A DNA stretch of 64,000 bases from Streptomyces sp. KL109B (GTDB taxonomy: Bacteria; Actinomycetota; Actinomycetes; Streptomycetales; Streptomycetaceae): NCBI RefSeq assembly GCF_030766935.1, contig NZ_JASERL010000007.1:186001-250000 (forward strand), read 5' to 3'. The notes beneath the pieces are model-generated. The model was not told the origin of the DNA. It did not search any database and worked only from the letters and a program-made list of their open reading frames with translations. This document shows positions 49,281-58,003 of the stretch, in pieces (position 1 is the first letter of the stretch; every line of letters begins with the position of its first letter). A program made the position numbers and the translations under genes.

Positions 49281-51758
49281 TCACCCCTGCAACACGGTCT
49301 CCACCCGCCGCGCCACCGCCACCGCGTCCTCCGAGGCCAGCGGCCCCCCATCGCCCCCGGCCACATAGAACGCGTCGACCGCATTGGCGCCCAGCGTCGA
49401 CACATGCGCGGAGCGCACCCGCACCCCGGCCACCTCCAACGCCCGCCCGATCCGGTGCAGCAGCCCCGGCACATCGTGCGCCCGCACCTCGATCACCGTC
49501 GCCCGCCGCGACCCCGCCGACGCCACCGTCACCCGGGCCGGCGGCGCCACCACGCCCCGCCTGCGCGGATACGCGGCGTCCCGCTCGGCGAGCCGCGCCG
49601 CGATGTCGAGCGAGCCGTCGAGGGCCCGTACGAGATCGGCCCGCAGCCGCGCGGCCTGCGGCAGCGAACCGTACTCGGCGGCGACCCGCCAGTTGAGGAC
49701 CAGCGCGTCCCCCTCCACCTCGCTCAGCCTGAGCGCCCGCAACTCCGCCGTCCGTACGGTCAGCCGATGCATGGCGAGCACCCCGGCGACGGCGGGCAGC
49801 ACCCCGTCCTGCTCGGGCACCGCGATCACCAACTCGACGCCGAGCGGCTCCGGTTCACCGCCGTCCGCGCCCTCCGCCTCCGCCTCCGTCGGCACGGCAT
49901 CCGTCTGCGCCCGCAGCGCGAGCACAGGCCCGCCCGTGCGCAACGCCTCCACCGCGAGCCGCTCCTGCTCGGCCGTCGGCTCGGCCTCGTCCGGGTCGAC
50001 CGGCTCGTCCCCCGCGAGCACCGCCGAGGCCCGCTTGACCAGATCCGCCACCAACGAGCCCCGCCAGGACGACCACGCGGCGGGCCCGGTGGCCAGCGCG
50101 TCCGCCTCGGTCAGCGCGTGCAACAGCTCAAGCGTCCCGACCGACCCGACCGCATCGGCGACGGACCGCACGGTCGCCGGATCCTCCAGGTCACGCCGCG
50201 TCGCGGTCTCGATGAGCAGCAGATGGTGCCGTACGAGGGAGGCCAGCACGGCCACATCGGCCCGGTCGAAGCCGATCCGCGCGGCCACGTCCCGCGCGAT
50301 GATCTCCCCGGCCACCGAGTGGTCCCCCGGCCACCCCTTGCCGATGTCGTGCAGCAGCGCCGCGACGAGCAACAGGTCGGGCCGCCCCACCCGCCGCGTC
50401 AACTCGGCTGCCCGCACGGCTGTTTCGACGAGGTGACGGTCAACGGTCCACGTGTGCACGGCATTTCGCTGCGGCCGGCACCGCACCCGCTCCCAGTCCG
50501 GGATCAGCCGGGTGATCAGCCCCTCCGCCTCCAGCGCCTCCCACACCTCGACGGTCGGGCGGCCCGCGCCGAGCAGCGTGACCAGCTGTTCCCTCGCCTC
50601 CGCGGGCCACGGCGCGGGCAGCGGCCGGGCGGCTGCCGCCAGCCTCCGCACGGCGTGCAGCGACAGCGGAAGCCCGGCCTGCGCGGCAGCGGCGGCGGCG
50701 CGCAGCGGAAGCACCGGGTCCCGGTCGGGCTTGGCGGCGCGGGCGAGCACCACCTCGCCGTCCATCTCCACGACCCCTTCGGCGAGCGGCGACCGCTCGA
50801 CCGGCGCCGCCTTCCCGCCGCCGAGCAGGGACCGCAAACGGGGCCTGCCCGCACGGGACTTGAGCACCCGCCCCACCTCGCGCCAGGTGACGTCACTGGC
50901 GTACGCGACCGTGCGCGCGGCCTCGTACACCTGCCGCAGCAGCGTATCGGCGTCCAACAGGCCGATTTCCGCGGCGACTTGGTCCTGTTCCTGGAGCGCG
51001 AGCCGGTCGGTGGCGCGACCGGTGGTGAGGTGCAGGGCGTCCCGTACGTCGAGGAGGCGGCGCCGCGCCTCGTCAAGTCCCTCGCGCGGCGCGTCCGCGA
51101 GCCAGGAGGCGGCGACGGCGCGCAGCGCGGTGGCGTCACGGAGCCCGCCGCGCGCCTCCTTCAGATCGGGTTCGAGCAGGAACTGCAACTCGCCCTGCCG
51201 CGCGGCCCGTTCCTCGCACAGCTCGCGCAGCTCCGGGAGTCGTTTGGGCGCCTGATTCCGCCAGTCCGCGAGCACGGCGGTGCGCAGCCCCGCCGTCAGC
51301 CCGAGGTCACCCGCGATGTGCCGGGCGTCCAGCAGCCCCAACTGCACCTTGAGGTCGTCGCCCGCGGTCTTGCGCGCCTCCGTCGGCGTACGCACGGAGT
51401 GGTCGAGGGCGAGGCCGAGGTCCCAGACCGGGTACCAGATGCGGTCGGCGAGGGCCGCGACCTCGTCGGAGTCGGCCGAGCCGTCGTGCAGCAGGAGCAG
51501 GTCGAGGTCGCTGCGCGGGGAGAGTTCGCCGCGCCCGTAGCCGCCGACGGCGACGAGCGAGACGCCCGCCGCTCCGCCGCCGAAGAGGCCGGCGAGCCAG
51601 TCGTCGGTGAGTTCGGCGAGGGCGGTACGGCGCGGCGGCCCGGACCGCGCGTCCCCCTGGAGGAGGCGCAGCCGGGCCGCCGCGTAGCCGCCGGGTGCGG
51701 AGTCCTCGTTGTCGTCCGAGTCCTCTGATTCAGCACGTACGTCGTTCACACTCGTCAC
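49281..51758 (-). CDS. glnD: PII nucleotidyltransferase/hydrolase GlnD
   Basis: 825 residues from GTG 51758, chosen because GGGAG is 7 bases upstream. It has a nucleotidyltransferase domain with GGYGRGELSPRSDLDLLLLH, a helical linker, an HD phosphohydrolase domain with LLLVAALLHDIGKGWPGDHS and SLVRHHLLL, and two C-terminal ACT domains (VELVIAVPEQDGVLPAVAGV and VIEVRAHDVPGLLHRIGRAL) that sense glutamine. In S. coelicolor GlnD adenylylates GlnK at Tyr51 rather than uridylylating it. It is third gene of the amtB-glnK-glnD operon. Confidence 0.95.
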   Translation of the reverse strand: MTSVNDVRAESEDSDDNEDSAPGGYAAARLRLLQGDARSGPPRRTALAELTDDWLAGLFGGGAAGVSLVAVGGYGRGELSPRSDLDLLLLHDGSADSDEVAALADRIWYPVWDLGLALDHSVRTPTEARKTAGDDLKVQLGLLDARHIAGDLGLTAGLRTAVLADWRNQAPKRLPELRELCEERAARQGELQFLLEPDLKEARGGLRDATALRAVAASWLADAPREGLDEARRRLLDVRDALHLTTGRATDRLALQEQDQVAAEIGLLDADTLLRQVYEAARTVAYASDVTWREVGRVLKSRAGRPRLRSLLGGGKAAPVERSPLAEGVVEMDGEVVLARAAKPDRDPVLPLRAAAAAAQAGLPLSLHAVRRLAAAARPLPAPWPAEAREQLVTLLGAGRPTVEVWEALEAEGLITRLIPDWERVRCRPQRNAVHTWTVDRHLVETAVRAAELTRRVGRPDLLLVAALLHDIGKGWPGDHSVAGEIIARDVAARIGFDRADVAVLASLVRHHLLLIETATRRDLEDPATVRSVADAVGSVGTLELLHALTEADALATGPAAWSSWRGSLVADLVKRASAVLAGDEPVDPDEAEPTAEQERLAVEALRTGGPVLALRAQTDAVPTEAEAEGADGGEPEPLGVELVIAVPEQDGVLPAVAGVLAMHRLTVRTAELRALRLSEVEGDALVLNWRVAAEYGSLPQAARLRADLVRALDGSLDIAARLAERDAAYPRRRGVVAPPARVTVASAGSRRATVIEVRAHDVPGLLHRIGRALEVAGVRVRSAHVSTLGANAVDAFYVAGGDGGPLASEDAVAVARRVETVLQG

Positions 51759-51792
51759 CCGGCGACTCCCGCCTACGTTCATGAATGATCGG

Positions 51793-52131
51793 TTACAGCG
51801 CGTCAGGCCCGCGTTCACCGGTGCGCACCCGCACGGCCGTCTCGACGGGGACCGCCCAGACCTTGCCGTCGCCGATCTTGCCGGTCCGCGCGGCCTTCAC
51901 GACGACATCGAGCAGTTGCTCGGCGTCGTCGTCCTCGACCAGGACCTCGATACGGATCTTGGGCACCAGGTCGACGGTGTACTCGGCGCCACGGTAGACC
52001 TCGGTGTGCCCGCGCTGGCGGCCGTAGCCGCTGGCCTCGGTCACGGTCAGGCCCTGGACCCCGAAGGACTGGAGGGCTTCCTTGATCTCGTCGAGCCGGT
52101 GCGGCTTGACGACGGCGGTGATCAGCTTCAT
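51793..52131 (-). CDS. glnK: PII signal-transduction protein GlnK
   Basis: 112 residues, the full PII length. The start MKLITAVVKPHRLDEIKEAL, the T-loop with Tyr51 in EVYRGAEYTVDLVPK and the C-terminal TGKIGDGKVWAVPVETAVRV are all normal. It binds ATP/ADP and 2-oxoglutarate and gates AmtB; Tyr51 is the adenylylation site in Streptomyces. It overlaps the amtB stop by 4 bases (ATGA). Confidence 0.97.
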   Translation of the reverse strand: MKLITAVVKPHRLDEIKEALQSFGVQGLTVTEASGYGRQRGHTEVYRGAEYTVDLVPKIRIEVLVEDDDAEQLLDVVVKAARTGKIGDGKVWAVPVETAVRVRTGERGPDAL

Positions 52132-53510
52132 GCGTCGACCTTCTTGTCCTTCGTGCCCTGGGACTTGCCCTGGGACTTGTCCTGGGAGACCTGCGTGGCG
52201 GCCGGTGCGGGGACGGCCTGCCGGGCGAGGGCGCCGCCGCCCGCCCCGCTGTAGTCGTAGGCCGTCTCGGCGTGTTCGGCCTGGTCGATGCCGGAGACCT
52301 CGTCGTCCTCACTGACCCGCATGCCCATCGTCTTGTCGATGGCGAAGGCGAGCACCGCGGAGACGATCAGCGAGTAGGCGAGGACGCCGCCGACGCCGGC
52401 GCACTGCTTCCAGAACTGGTCGAGGCCGCCGCCGTAGAACAGGCCCGCCGCGTCGGACTGCCCGCCACCGGTGGCGAAGAAGCCGACGAGCAGCGACCCG
52501 ACGACACCGCCGACCAGGTGGACACCGACGACGTCGAGCGAATCGTCGTACCCGAAGCGGTACTTGAGACCCACCGCCATCGCGCACAGCACGCCCGCGA
52601 CGACACCGATACCGATCGCGCCGAGCGGCGAGCATGAACCACCGGAAGGAGTGATGGCCACAAGACCGGCGACGGCACCCGACGCGGCGCCGAGCGAGGT
52701 GAACGCGCCGTGCCGGATCTTCTCGTACGCCAGCCAGGCCAGCATCGCGGCGGCGGTCGCGACCTGCGTGTTCACGAACATCAGCGCGCCGACGCCGTCG
52801 TCGTTGCCGAGCCAGGACCCGGCGTTGAAGCCGAACCAGCCGAACCACAGCAGTCCGGCGCCGAGCATCGTCCACGGCAGCGAGTGCGGCCGCATCGGGT
52901 CCTTCTTGAAGCCGACGCGCTTGCCGATGACGAGGATCACGCCGAGGGCGGCGGCACCGGCGTTGATGTGCACGGCCGTACCACCGGCGAAGTCGATCAC
53001 GCCGAGGTCGAAGGCCCAGCCGCCGGTCCCCCACACCCAGTGCGCGACCGGGAAGTAGACAATCGTCGCCCACAGCGCGATGAACAGCGCCCAGGCGCTG
53101 AACTTCACGCGGTCCGCGAGCGCGCCGCTGATCAGGGCGGGGGTAAGGACCGCGAACATCAGCTGGAACACGGCGAATACGTAGATCGGGATCGTGTAGC
53201 CGTCCCAGAGTTCGGTGAGGCCGATCCCGCTGAGCCCGACGAAGTCGCCGTCCCAGCCGATGACCGAGCCCTTGTCGGTGCCGAACGCGACGGAGAAGCC
53301 GTACAGCACCCACAGGATCGTCACGATCCCGAGGCTGATGAAGCTCATCATCAGCATGTTCAGGGTGCTCTTGACGCGGACCATGCCTCCGTAGAAGAAG
53401 GCCAGGCCCGGCGTCATGAGCATCACCAGGGCGGAACAGATCAACATGAAGCCTGTGTTGGCGGGCGACAGTGTGGGTGCGTCTGCCGCCAGCGTGATGG
53501 CTGCAGCCAT
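52128..53510 (-). CDS. amtB: Ammonium transporter AmtB
   Basis: 460 residues from ATG 53510. It has eleven membrane segments: MLICSALVMLMTPGLAFFYG, DFAGGTAVHINAGAAALGVI with the first pore histidine, FGWFGFNAGSWLG, and DVVGVHLVGGVVGSLLVGFF with the second. A cytoplasmic C-tail of ~60 residues is rich in Gln/Ser/Lys. It conducts ammonium into the cell, is blocked by unmodified GlnK, and is first gene of the nitrogen operon with a GlnR box 54 bases upstream of its start. Confidence 0.96.
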   Translation of the reverse strand: MAAAITLAADAPTLSPANTGFMLICSALVMLMTPGLAFFYGGMVRVKSTLNMLMMSFISLGIVTILWVLYGFSVAFGTDKGSVIGWDGDFVGLSGIGLTELWDGYTIPIYVFAVFQLMFAVLTPALISGALADRVKFSAWALFIALWATIVYFPVAHWVWGTGGWAFDLGVIDFAGGTAVHINAGAAALGVILVIGKRVGFKKDPMRPHSLPWTMLGAGLLWFGWFGFNAGSWLGNDDGVGALMFVNTQVATAAAMLAWLAYEKIRHGAFTSLGAASGAVAGLVAITPSGGSCSPLGAIGIGVVAGVLCAMAVGLKYRFGYDDSLDVVGVHLVGGVVGSLLVGFFATGGGQSDAAGLFYGGGLDQFWKQCAGVGGVLAYSLIVSAVLAFAIDKTMGMRVSEDDEVSGIDQAEHAETAYDYSGAGGGALARQAVPAPAATQVSQDKSQGKSQGTKDKKVDA

Positions 53511-53563
53511 CGGCGTCTCCTCGTCATGGGGCCGGTTATGCGCCATGACATTGGCGCAGCACC

Positions 53564-53601
53564 GTTTCCGTTCGGGCCCCTCGATGTTTCGCCGCAGTGA
53601 C
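53564..53601 (-). promoter_or_regulatory. GlnR operator of amtB-glnK-glnD
   Basis: On the minus strand: GTCAC-N6-GAAAC-N6-GGGCC-N6-GAAAC, matching the Streptomyces GlnR box gTnAC-N6-GaAAC repeated twice, with exact 6-base spacers; the third block is degenerate. GlnR activates this operon in nitrogen limitation. A weaker set of half sites (GTTAC...GAAAC) lies at about 53618-53643. Confidence 0.8.
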
Positions 53602-53749
53602 GAAGAGCGTCCGGGTGTTACGGGTGAATGAAATGCCGGAAACGGGCCGGCCACGGCCTCCGTCCGCGATGACCTGGCGTAGGGGAGCCGAGTCGGGCTG
53701 TTTCGGGACGGTGGCCGTGGCCGGGGTTTTCGGGGGTGCTCCCCCGCCG

Positions 53750-55225
53750 TCAGACCGCGGCTTCGGCGGTCTCGGGCAGGTGGAGCGCGAGCTGTTCGGT
53801 CAGATCGATGACCTCGGCGACGTCGCCGAAGTCCCGCGTCGCATTGTCGACAGTCTTACGGATCCGGGTGTTGACCCGCTCCGAGCGCACCTTCCTGGCG
53901 ATTTCCAGCGCCTGCCCCGCGAGCACCGTGGACTGCTCGGGCTCCTTCTGCAGCAGGTGCACCGTGGCCATCCCGATCAGGTTCAGCGCGTACGAACGCT
54001 GGTGCTCGGCGTCCTTCCCGAACAGCTCGACGGCGCGCTGCATGACGGGCTCGGCCATCGACGCGTACGTGGGGCTGCGCCCGGCGACATAGGCGAGATC
54101 CCGGTACGAGTGGCTGTTCTCGCCGTGCAGTTCGGCCTCGGAGAAGAAGCGGATCCAGTCGGGGTCCGGGTCGTCCCAGTCGTCGGCGTCGGTGAAGGTG
54201 TCCTCGGCCATCCGCACGGCGCGCTTGCACTTGCCGGGCTGCCCCATGTTCGCGTACGCGCGGGCCTCCATCGCATACAGCATGGACTGGGTGCGCGGGC
54301 TGGCGCAGTCCCGGCTGCCGTACTGGGCGAGGTGGATGAGTTCGAGGGCGTCGTCCGGGCGGCCGAGGTGGATCATCTGGCGGCTCATGCTGCTCAGTAC
54401 GTACGAGCCGAGGGGCTTGTCGCCCGCTTCCTTGGAGGCGTGCAGGGCGAGCACGAAGTACTTCTGGGCGGTGGGCTGGAGGCCGACGTCGTAGCTCATC
54501 CAGCCGGCCAGCTCGGCGAGTTCGGCGGCGACCTTGAACAGGCGGCGCGTGGTCTCCTCGGGCTGCGGCTCCTGCAACAGGTCGGTCACCTCGTGGAGTT
54601 GGCCGACGACGGCCTTGCGGCGCAGTCCGCCGCCGCACTGGGCGTCCCACTGGCGGAACATCACCGTGGTCGACTCCAGGAGGTCGAGCTCGGGCTTCGA
54701 GAGGCGGTTGCCGCGGCGGGCGACCGGCTCCGGTTCGGCCTTGGCGGCGGCGCCGGGGGTGGGCACAAGCCAGCGCTGCATCGGCTCGATGAGCGAGGGG
54801 CCCGCCGCGAGCGCGAGGGAGCTGCCGAGGAAGCCGCGGCGGGCGAGCATCAGGTCGCTGCGCGAGAACTCGCCGATGAGCGCCACGGTCTGGGGGGCGG
54901 TCCAGGGCAGGTCGACGCCGGACACGGAGGGCGCCTGGTGCGCGGCGCGCAGGCCGAGGTCCTCGACGGCGACGACACAGCCGAAGCGCTCGGAGAACAG
55001 CTCACTGAGGATCCTGGGGATCGGCTCGCGCGGGTTCTCCCCGTCGAGCCATCGGCGTACCCGCGAGGTGTCGGTGGAGATGTGGTTCGCACCCAACTGC
55101 CGGGCCCGCCGGTTCACTTGCCGTGCCAGCTCGCCCTTCGACCATCCGCTGCGCACGAACCACGAACCGAGCAGCTCGTTCGGGCGCTTCTCGGCGTTCG
55201 TGACGCCACCGCCGCTGCCGCCCAC
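53750..55225 (-). CDS. nsdA: NsdA, TPR-containing negative regulator of sporulation and antibiotic production
   Basis: 491 residues from GTG 55225, which has GGGGG 8 bases upstream. The N-terminal part has SWFVRSGWSKGELARQVNRR and HISTDTSRVRRWLDGENPRE, a divergent helix-turn-helix-like region. The C-terminal half consists of TPR-like helical repeats (FVLALHASKEAGDKPLGSYV, ALELIHLAQYGSRD, YALNLIGMATVHLLQKEPEQ). Sequence and position between amtB and ftsY match S. coelicolor NsdA (SCO5582), whose loss raises actinorhodin and methylenomycin production. It is monocistronic. Confidence 0.9.
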   Translation of the reverse strand: MGGSGGGVTNAEKRPNELLGSWFVRSGWSKGELARQVNRRARQLGANHISTDTSRVRRWLDGENPREPIPRILSELFSERFGCVVAVEDLGLRAAHQAPSVSGVDLPWTAPQTVALIGEFSRSDLMLARRGFLGSSLALAAGPSLIEPMQRWLVPTPGAAAKAEPEPVARRGNRLSKPELDLLESTTVMFRQWDAQCGGGLRRKAVVGQLHEVTDLLQEPQPEETTRRLFKVAAELAELAGWMSYDVGLQPTAQKYFVLALHASKEAGDKPLGSYVLSSMSRQMIHLGRPDDALELIHLAQYGSRDCASPRTQSMLYAMEARAYANMGQPGKCKRAVRMAEDTFTDADDWDDPDPDWIRFFSEAELHGENSHSYRDLAYVAGRSPTYASMAEPVMQRAVELFGKDAEHQRSYALNLIGMATVHLLQKEPEQSTVLAGQALEIARKVRSERVNTRIRKTVDNATRDFGDVAEVIDLTEQLALHLPETAEAAV

Positions 55226-55724
55226 TGGAACGCCCCCATCCCTGAAGCCTTCTAAGACTGTGCCTTCTAAGACTGTGCGTGAACTTCCGTCGGCCACTTC
55301 CGCCGACCCTCTTGTCCACACTCTTGCCCGCAAGCCCTACCAGGATGCCGTCAAATACGGCTCCCCGTCCGGCAGTTGTCACTCCTCGAACAGGAAACCG
55401 ACTTGCCTCCGGCATACCCACGAGTGCACACACCCTCAGAGCTCGTGCACTGAAAGTAATCCTACGATCACCCCTCCGGCGAGGGCGAACCCGGAAACGC
55501 CACCATTCGCCACCCCTTCGAATGAACTCAGTAGCGGCCCCACACGATTCACTTGACACAGGACAGCCGGAAGTAGGCGGACCAGGGTGGACGGGGGCGC
55601 GCGACACGGGGCGCACCACCCCTGGACGCGACTCGGCTCCGGCCGCGCCGGGGTAGCGTGCGCATCGGGTAACGATCCGATTCCGCCACGTAACCACCGG
55701 CGCGCAGGATGTGTTGGAGGGGGC
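55226..55724. other. Intergenic region between nsdA and the prim-pol protein gene
   Basis: 499 bases, lower in GC than the genes. It holds the nsdA leader with two exact 15-bp repeats (below), and the promoter of the plus-strand gene. I see no RNA gene; short frames in it overlap both strands and have no ribosome site. Confidence 0.5.
55248..55277. repeat. Two exact 15-bp tandem repeats in the nsdA leader
   Basis: CCTTCTAAGACTGTG occurs twice in tandem, 23-52 bases upstream of the nsdA start. It could be a pair of regulator sites; the TTCTAAG part looks like a -10-type element on the opposite strand (CTTAGAA). Confidence 0.8.
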
Positions 55725-56402
55725 ATGGGCTTCACGATCGGCGGCATTCGCGAGATGCGCACCGGCTCACGTCGTCGCGGCCGCACGTCGGGCCGCACGT
55801 CGGACTGCACCACGGTGGCGGAGTTCACCGGCCTCTGGGGCTGGGACGTAGTACCCGGAGCCCGCGCCGCCGGCACGGCGGACCCCAGGTGCTCCTGCGG
55901 CAAGGCCGACTGCCCGGCCCCCGGAGCCCACCCCCTCGACCCGGCCGCGCTGGTGCCCGCGGGGGCCACGCTCGACGAAGTGACCGAGTCCTGGGGCCGG
56001 TTCCCCGGCGCGGCGGTGCTGCTTCCGGTGGGCCGGGCCTTCGATGTGATCGACGTTCCCGAGTCGGCGGGCCGCCGCGCCCTGATCCGCCTGGAGCGCA
56101 TGGGCCTGCCGCTCGGCCCGGTCATCGCCACCCCACAGGGCCGCGCCCACTTCTTCGTGGCCCCGGGCGCCGCCACCGAACTCCCCACGCTGCTCTACCG
56201 CATGGGCTGGGACGACGCGGCCCTCGACCTCCACGCCCTGGGCACCGGCACCTACGTCACCGCCCCACCCTCGGACCGCGGCGGCCAGGGCCCGACGACA
56301 TGGCTCCGCCCCCCATCCCTGGACACGGCGACCCAACCCCCACAGGCCCGCCTCCTGTTGGGAACTCTGGCGTACGTAGCGCATCGCTCAGCGAGCCTGT
56401 AA
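55725..56402 (+). CDS. Small bifunctional DNA primase/polymerase (prim-pol) domain protein
   Basis: 225 residues from ATG 55725 with GGAGGGGG just upstream. A prim-pol-like core is visible: FTGLWGWDVVPGARAAGTAD, a CSCGKADCPAPGAHP cluster of three cysteines and a histidine, RFPGAAVLLPVGRAFDVIDV with the acidic pair, and GLPLGPVIATPQGRAHFFVA. The family (N-terminal primase/polymerase domain) is known from plasmids and phages, but this chromosomal copy next to nsdA and ftsY is conserved in Streptomyces. Its role is unknown; no helicase is attached. Confidence 0.75.
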   Translation: MGFTIGGIREMRTGSRRRGRTSGRTSDCTTVAEFTGLWGWDVVPGARAAGTADPRCSCGKADCPAPGAHPLDPAALVPAGATLDEVTESWGRFPGAAVLLPVGRAFDVIDVPESAGRRALIRLERMGLPLGPVIATPQGRAHFFVAPGAATELPTLLYRMGWDDAALDLHALGTGTYVTAPPSDRGGQGPTTWLRPPSLDTATQPPQARLLLGTLAYVAHRSASL

Positions 56403-56418
56403 GGGGGCCTGGGCAGCA

Positions 56419-56460
56419 GCGCCCCATCAGGGCGCGGGGAACTGCGCGAACGCAACCACA
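56419..56460. repeat. Hairpin and common Streptomyces GGGCGCGGGGAACTGCGCGA repeat
   Basis: GCGCCC-N5-GGGCGC (56419-56435) is followed by GCGGGGAACTGCGCGAACGC. From memory this phrase recurs after genes throughout Streptomyces genomes; here it separates the convergent prim-pol and ftsY genes and probably terminates transcription. Confidence 0.65.
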
Positions 56461-56531
56461 AAAAAGACCGCAGCCGCGCCACTCACGAATGAGCAGCCAC
56501 AGCCGCGGCCTCCCGCACCAAAGCGGAGCGT

Positions 56532-57761
56532 CTACTCCCCGATAAGCGCATCCACGAACGCCTCCGGCTCGAACGGCGCCAGATCATCCGGCCCCTCCCC
56601 GAGCCCGACCAACTTCACCGGCACACCCAGTTCCCGCTGCACGGCCACGACGATGCCGCCCTTGGCCGTACCGTCCAGCTTGGTCAGCACGATGCCCGTG
56701 ATGTCGACGACCTCGGCGAACACACGGGCCTGAACGAGCCCGTTCTGCCCGGTCGTCGCGTCGAGCACAAGCAGCACCTCGTCCAGCGGCGCCTGCTTCT
56801 CGACGACCCGCTTGACCTTGCCGAGCTCGTCCATGAGCCCGGTCTTGGTGTGCAGCCGCCCGGCGGTGTCGATGAGGACGACGTCGGCGCCCGCCTCCAC
56901 ACCCTCCTTGACGGAGTCGAACGCGATGGAGGCCGGGTCACCGCCCTCGGGGCCGCGCACGGTGCGCGCGCCGACCCGCTCGCCCCAGGTCTGCAACTGG
57001 TCGGCGGCGGCGGCGCGGAAGGTGTCCGCGGCGCCGAGCACGACGTTCTTGCCGTCGGCGACGAGCACGCGGGCGAGCTTGCCGGTGGTGGTGGTCTTGC
57101 CGGTGCCGTTGACGCCGACGACCATCACGATGCCGGGAGTCGTGCCCTCGCCGGACAGGGACTCCGTCTTCACGGTGCGGTCGAACTCGGGCACGACGAG
57201 CTTGAGCAGCTCCTCGCGGAGCAGGGCGCGCAGCTCGTCCGGCGTGCGCGTGCCGAGCACCTTCACGCGCTCGCGCAGGTTGTCGACCAGCTCCTGGGTG
57301 GGCTGCACGCCGACGTCGGCGGTGAGCAGCGTGTCCTCGATCTCCTCCCACGTGTCCTCGTCGAGGTGCTCGCGGGACAGCAGGGTGAGCAGGCCCTTGC
57401 CGAGCGCGTTCTGCGAGCGGGACAGGCGGGCGCGCAGCCGCACCAGGCGGCCCGCGGTGGGTTCCGGAACCTCGACCTCGGGGGCGGCGGGCTCCTCGAC
57501 GGCCTCCGGCTCGGCGGCCTCGGGCTCGGCCTCCGGCTCGGCGGCCGGGAGATCGACCTCCTCGATCGTGCGCCGCGCTTCGTCGCGCGGCGTCTCGGCC
57601 TCTTCGCCGACGTGCGGCTCGGTGGGCGGGGCGGCGGTGATGTCGGGCGTCGAGGGCGGGGGCGGGGGCAGCTGCTTCTTCTTGCGGCTGCCGACCACGA
57701 GCCCGCCGAGCGCGCCGATCACGACCACGGCGATGACTACAGCAAGGATGACGGTTTCCAT
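56532..57761 (-). CDS. ftsY: Signal recognition particle receptor FtsY
   Basis: 409 residues from ATG 57761. It has an N-terminal membrane helix (ETVILAVVIAVVVIGALGGL) and an acidic A domain rich in Glu/Pro. The NG GTPase domain follows, with MVVGVNGTGKTTTTGKLARV, LGAADTFRAAAADQLQTWGE, VVLIDTAGRLHTKTGLMDEL and VLTKLDGTAKGGIVVAV. It docks the Ffh-ribosome complex at the membrane. The N-terminal helix is typical for actinobacteria and absent in E. coli. Confidence 0.96.
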   Translation of the reverse strand: METVILAVVIAVVVIGALGGLVVGSRKKKQLPPPPPSTPDITAAPPTEPHVGEEAETPRDEARRTIEEVDLPAAEPEAEPEAAEPEAVEEPAAPEVEVPEPTAGRLVRLRARLSRSQNALGKGLLTLLSREHLDEDTWEEIEDTLLTADVGVQPTQELVDNLRERVKVLGTRTPDELRALLREELLKLVVPEFDRTVKTESLSGEGTTPGIVMVVGVNGTGKTTTTGKLARVLVADGKNVVLGAADTFRAAAADQLQTWGERVGARTVRGPEGGDPASIAFDSVKEGVEAGADVVLIDTAGRLHTKTGLMDELGKVKRVVEKQAPLDEVLLVLDATTGQNGLVQARVFAEVVDITGIVLTKLDGTAKGGIVVAVQRELGVPVKLVGLGEGPDDLAPFEPEAFVDALIGE

Positions 57762-58003
57762 AACCCGTCCAGTATCAGTCATGGGGCCCGCCCCGGCCGT
57801 GCTCGTACCTTCCTCCAAAGGACAAAGGGCTCTGACGGGTCGGACTCGGACTAAAGTACGATGGCAGTCGCCGCATCAACGCGCGTAGAGTCCAACGCGA
57901 TCACGGCAACCGCCAGCTGGGCCCTCCTGCGGGCCCGTCACCCCCCACCGGCGCCCGTCGTCCCGCACGACGGAGCCGAGCGAGAGGCACGGAACCCCAC
58001 CGC

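Noticed and set aside
49077..51728. 883-residue plus-strand open frame opposite glnD
   Set aside because: Antisense artefact of glnD; sequence is Arg/His/Pro-rich without any domain.
53605..53645. Second full GlnR box on the plus strand
   Set aside because: Only GTTAC and GAAAC pentamers fit; the middle pentamers and their spacing do not, so I list it only as a weak site.
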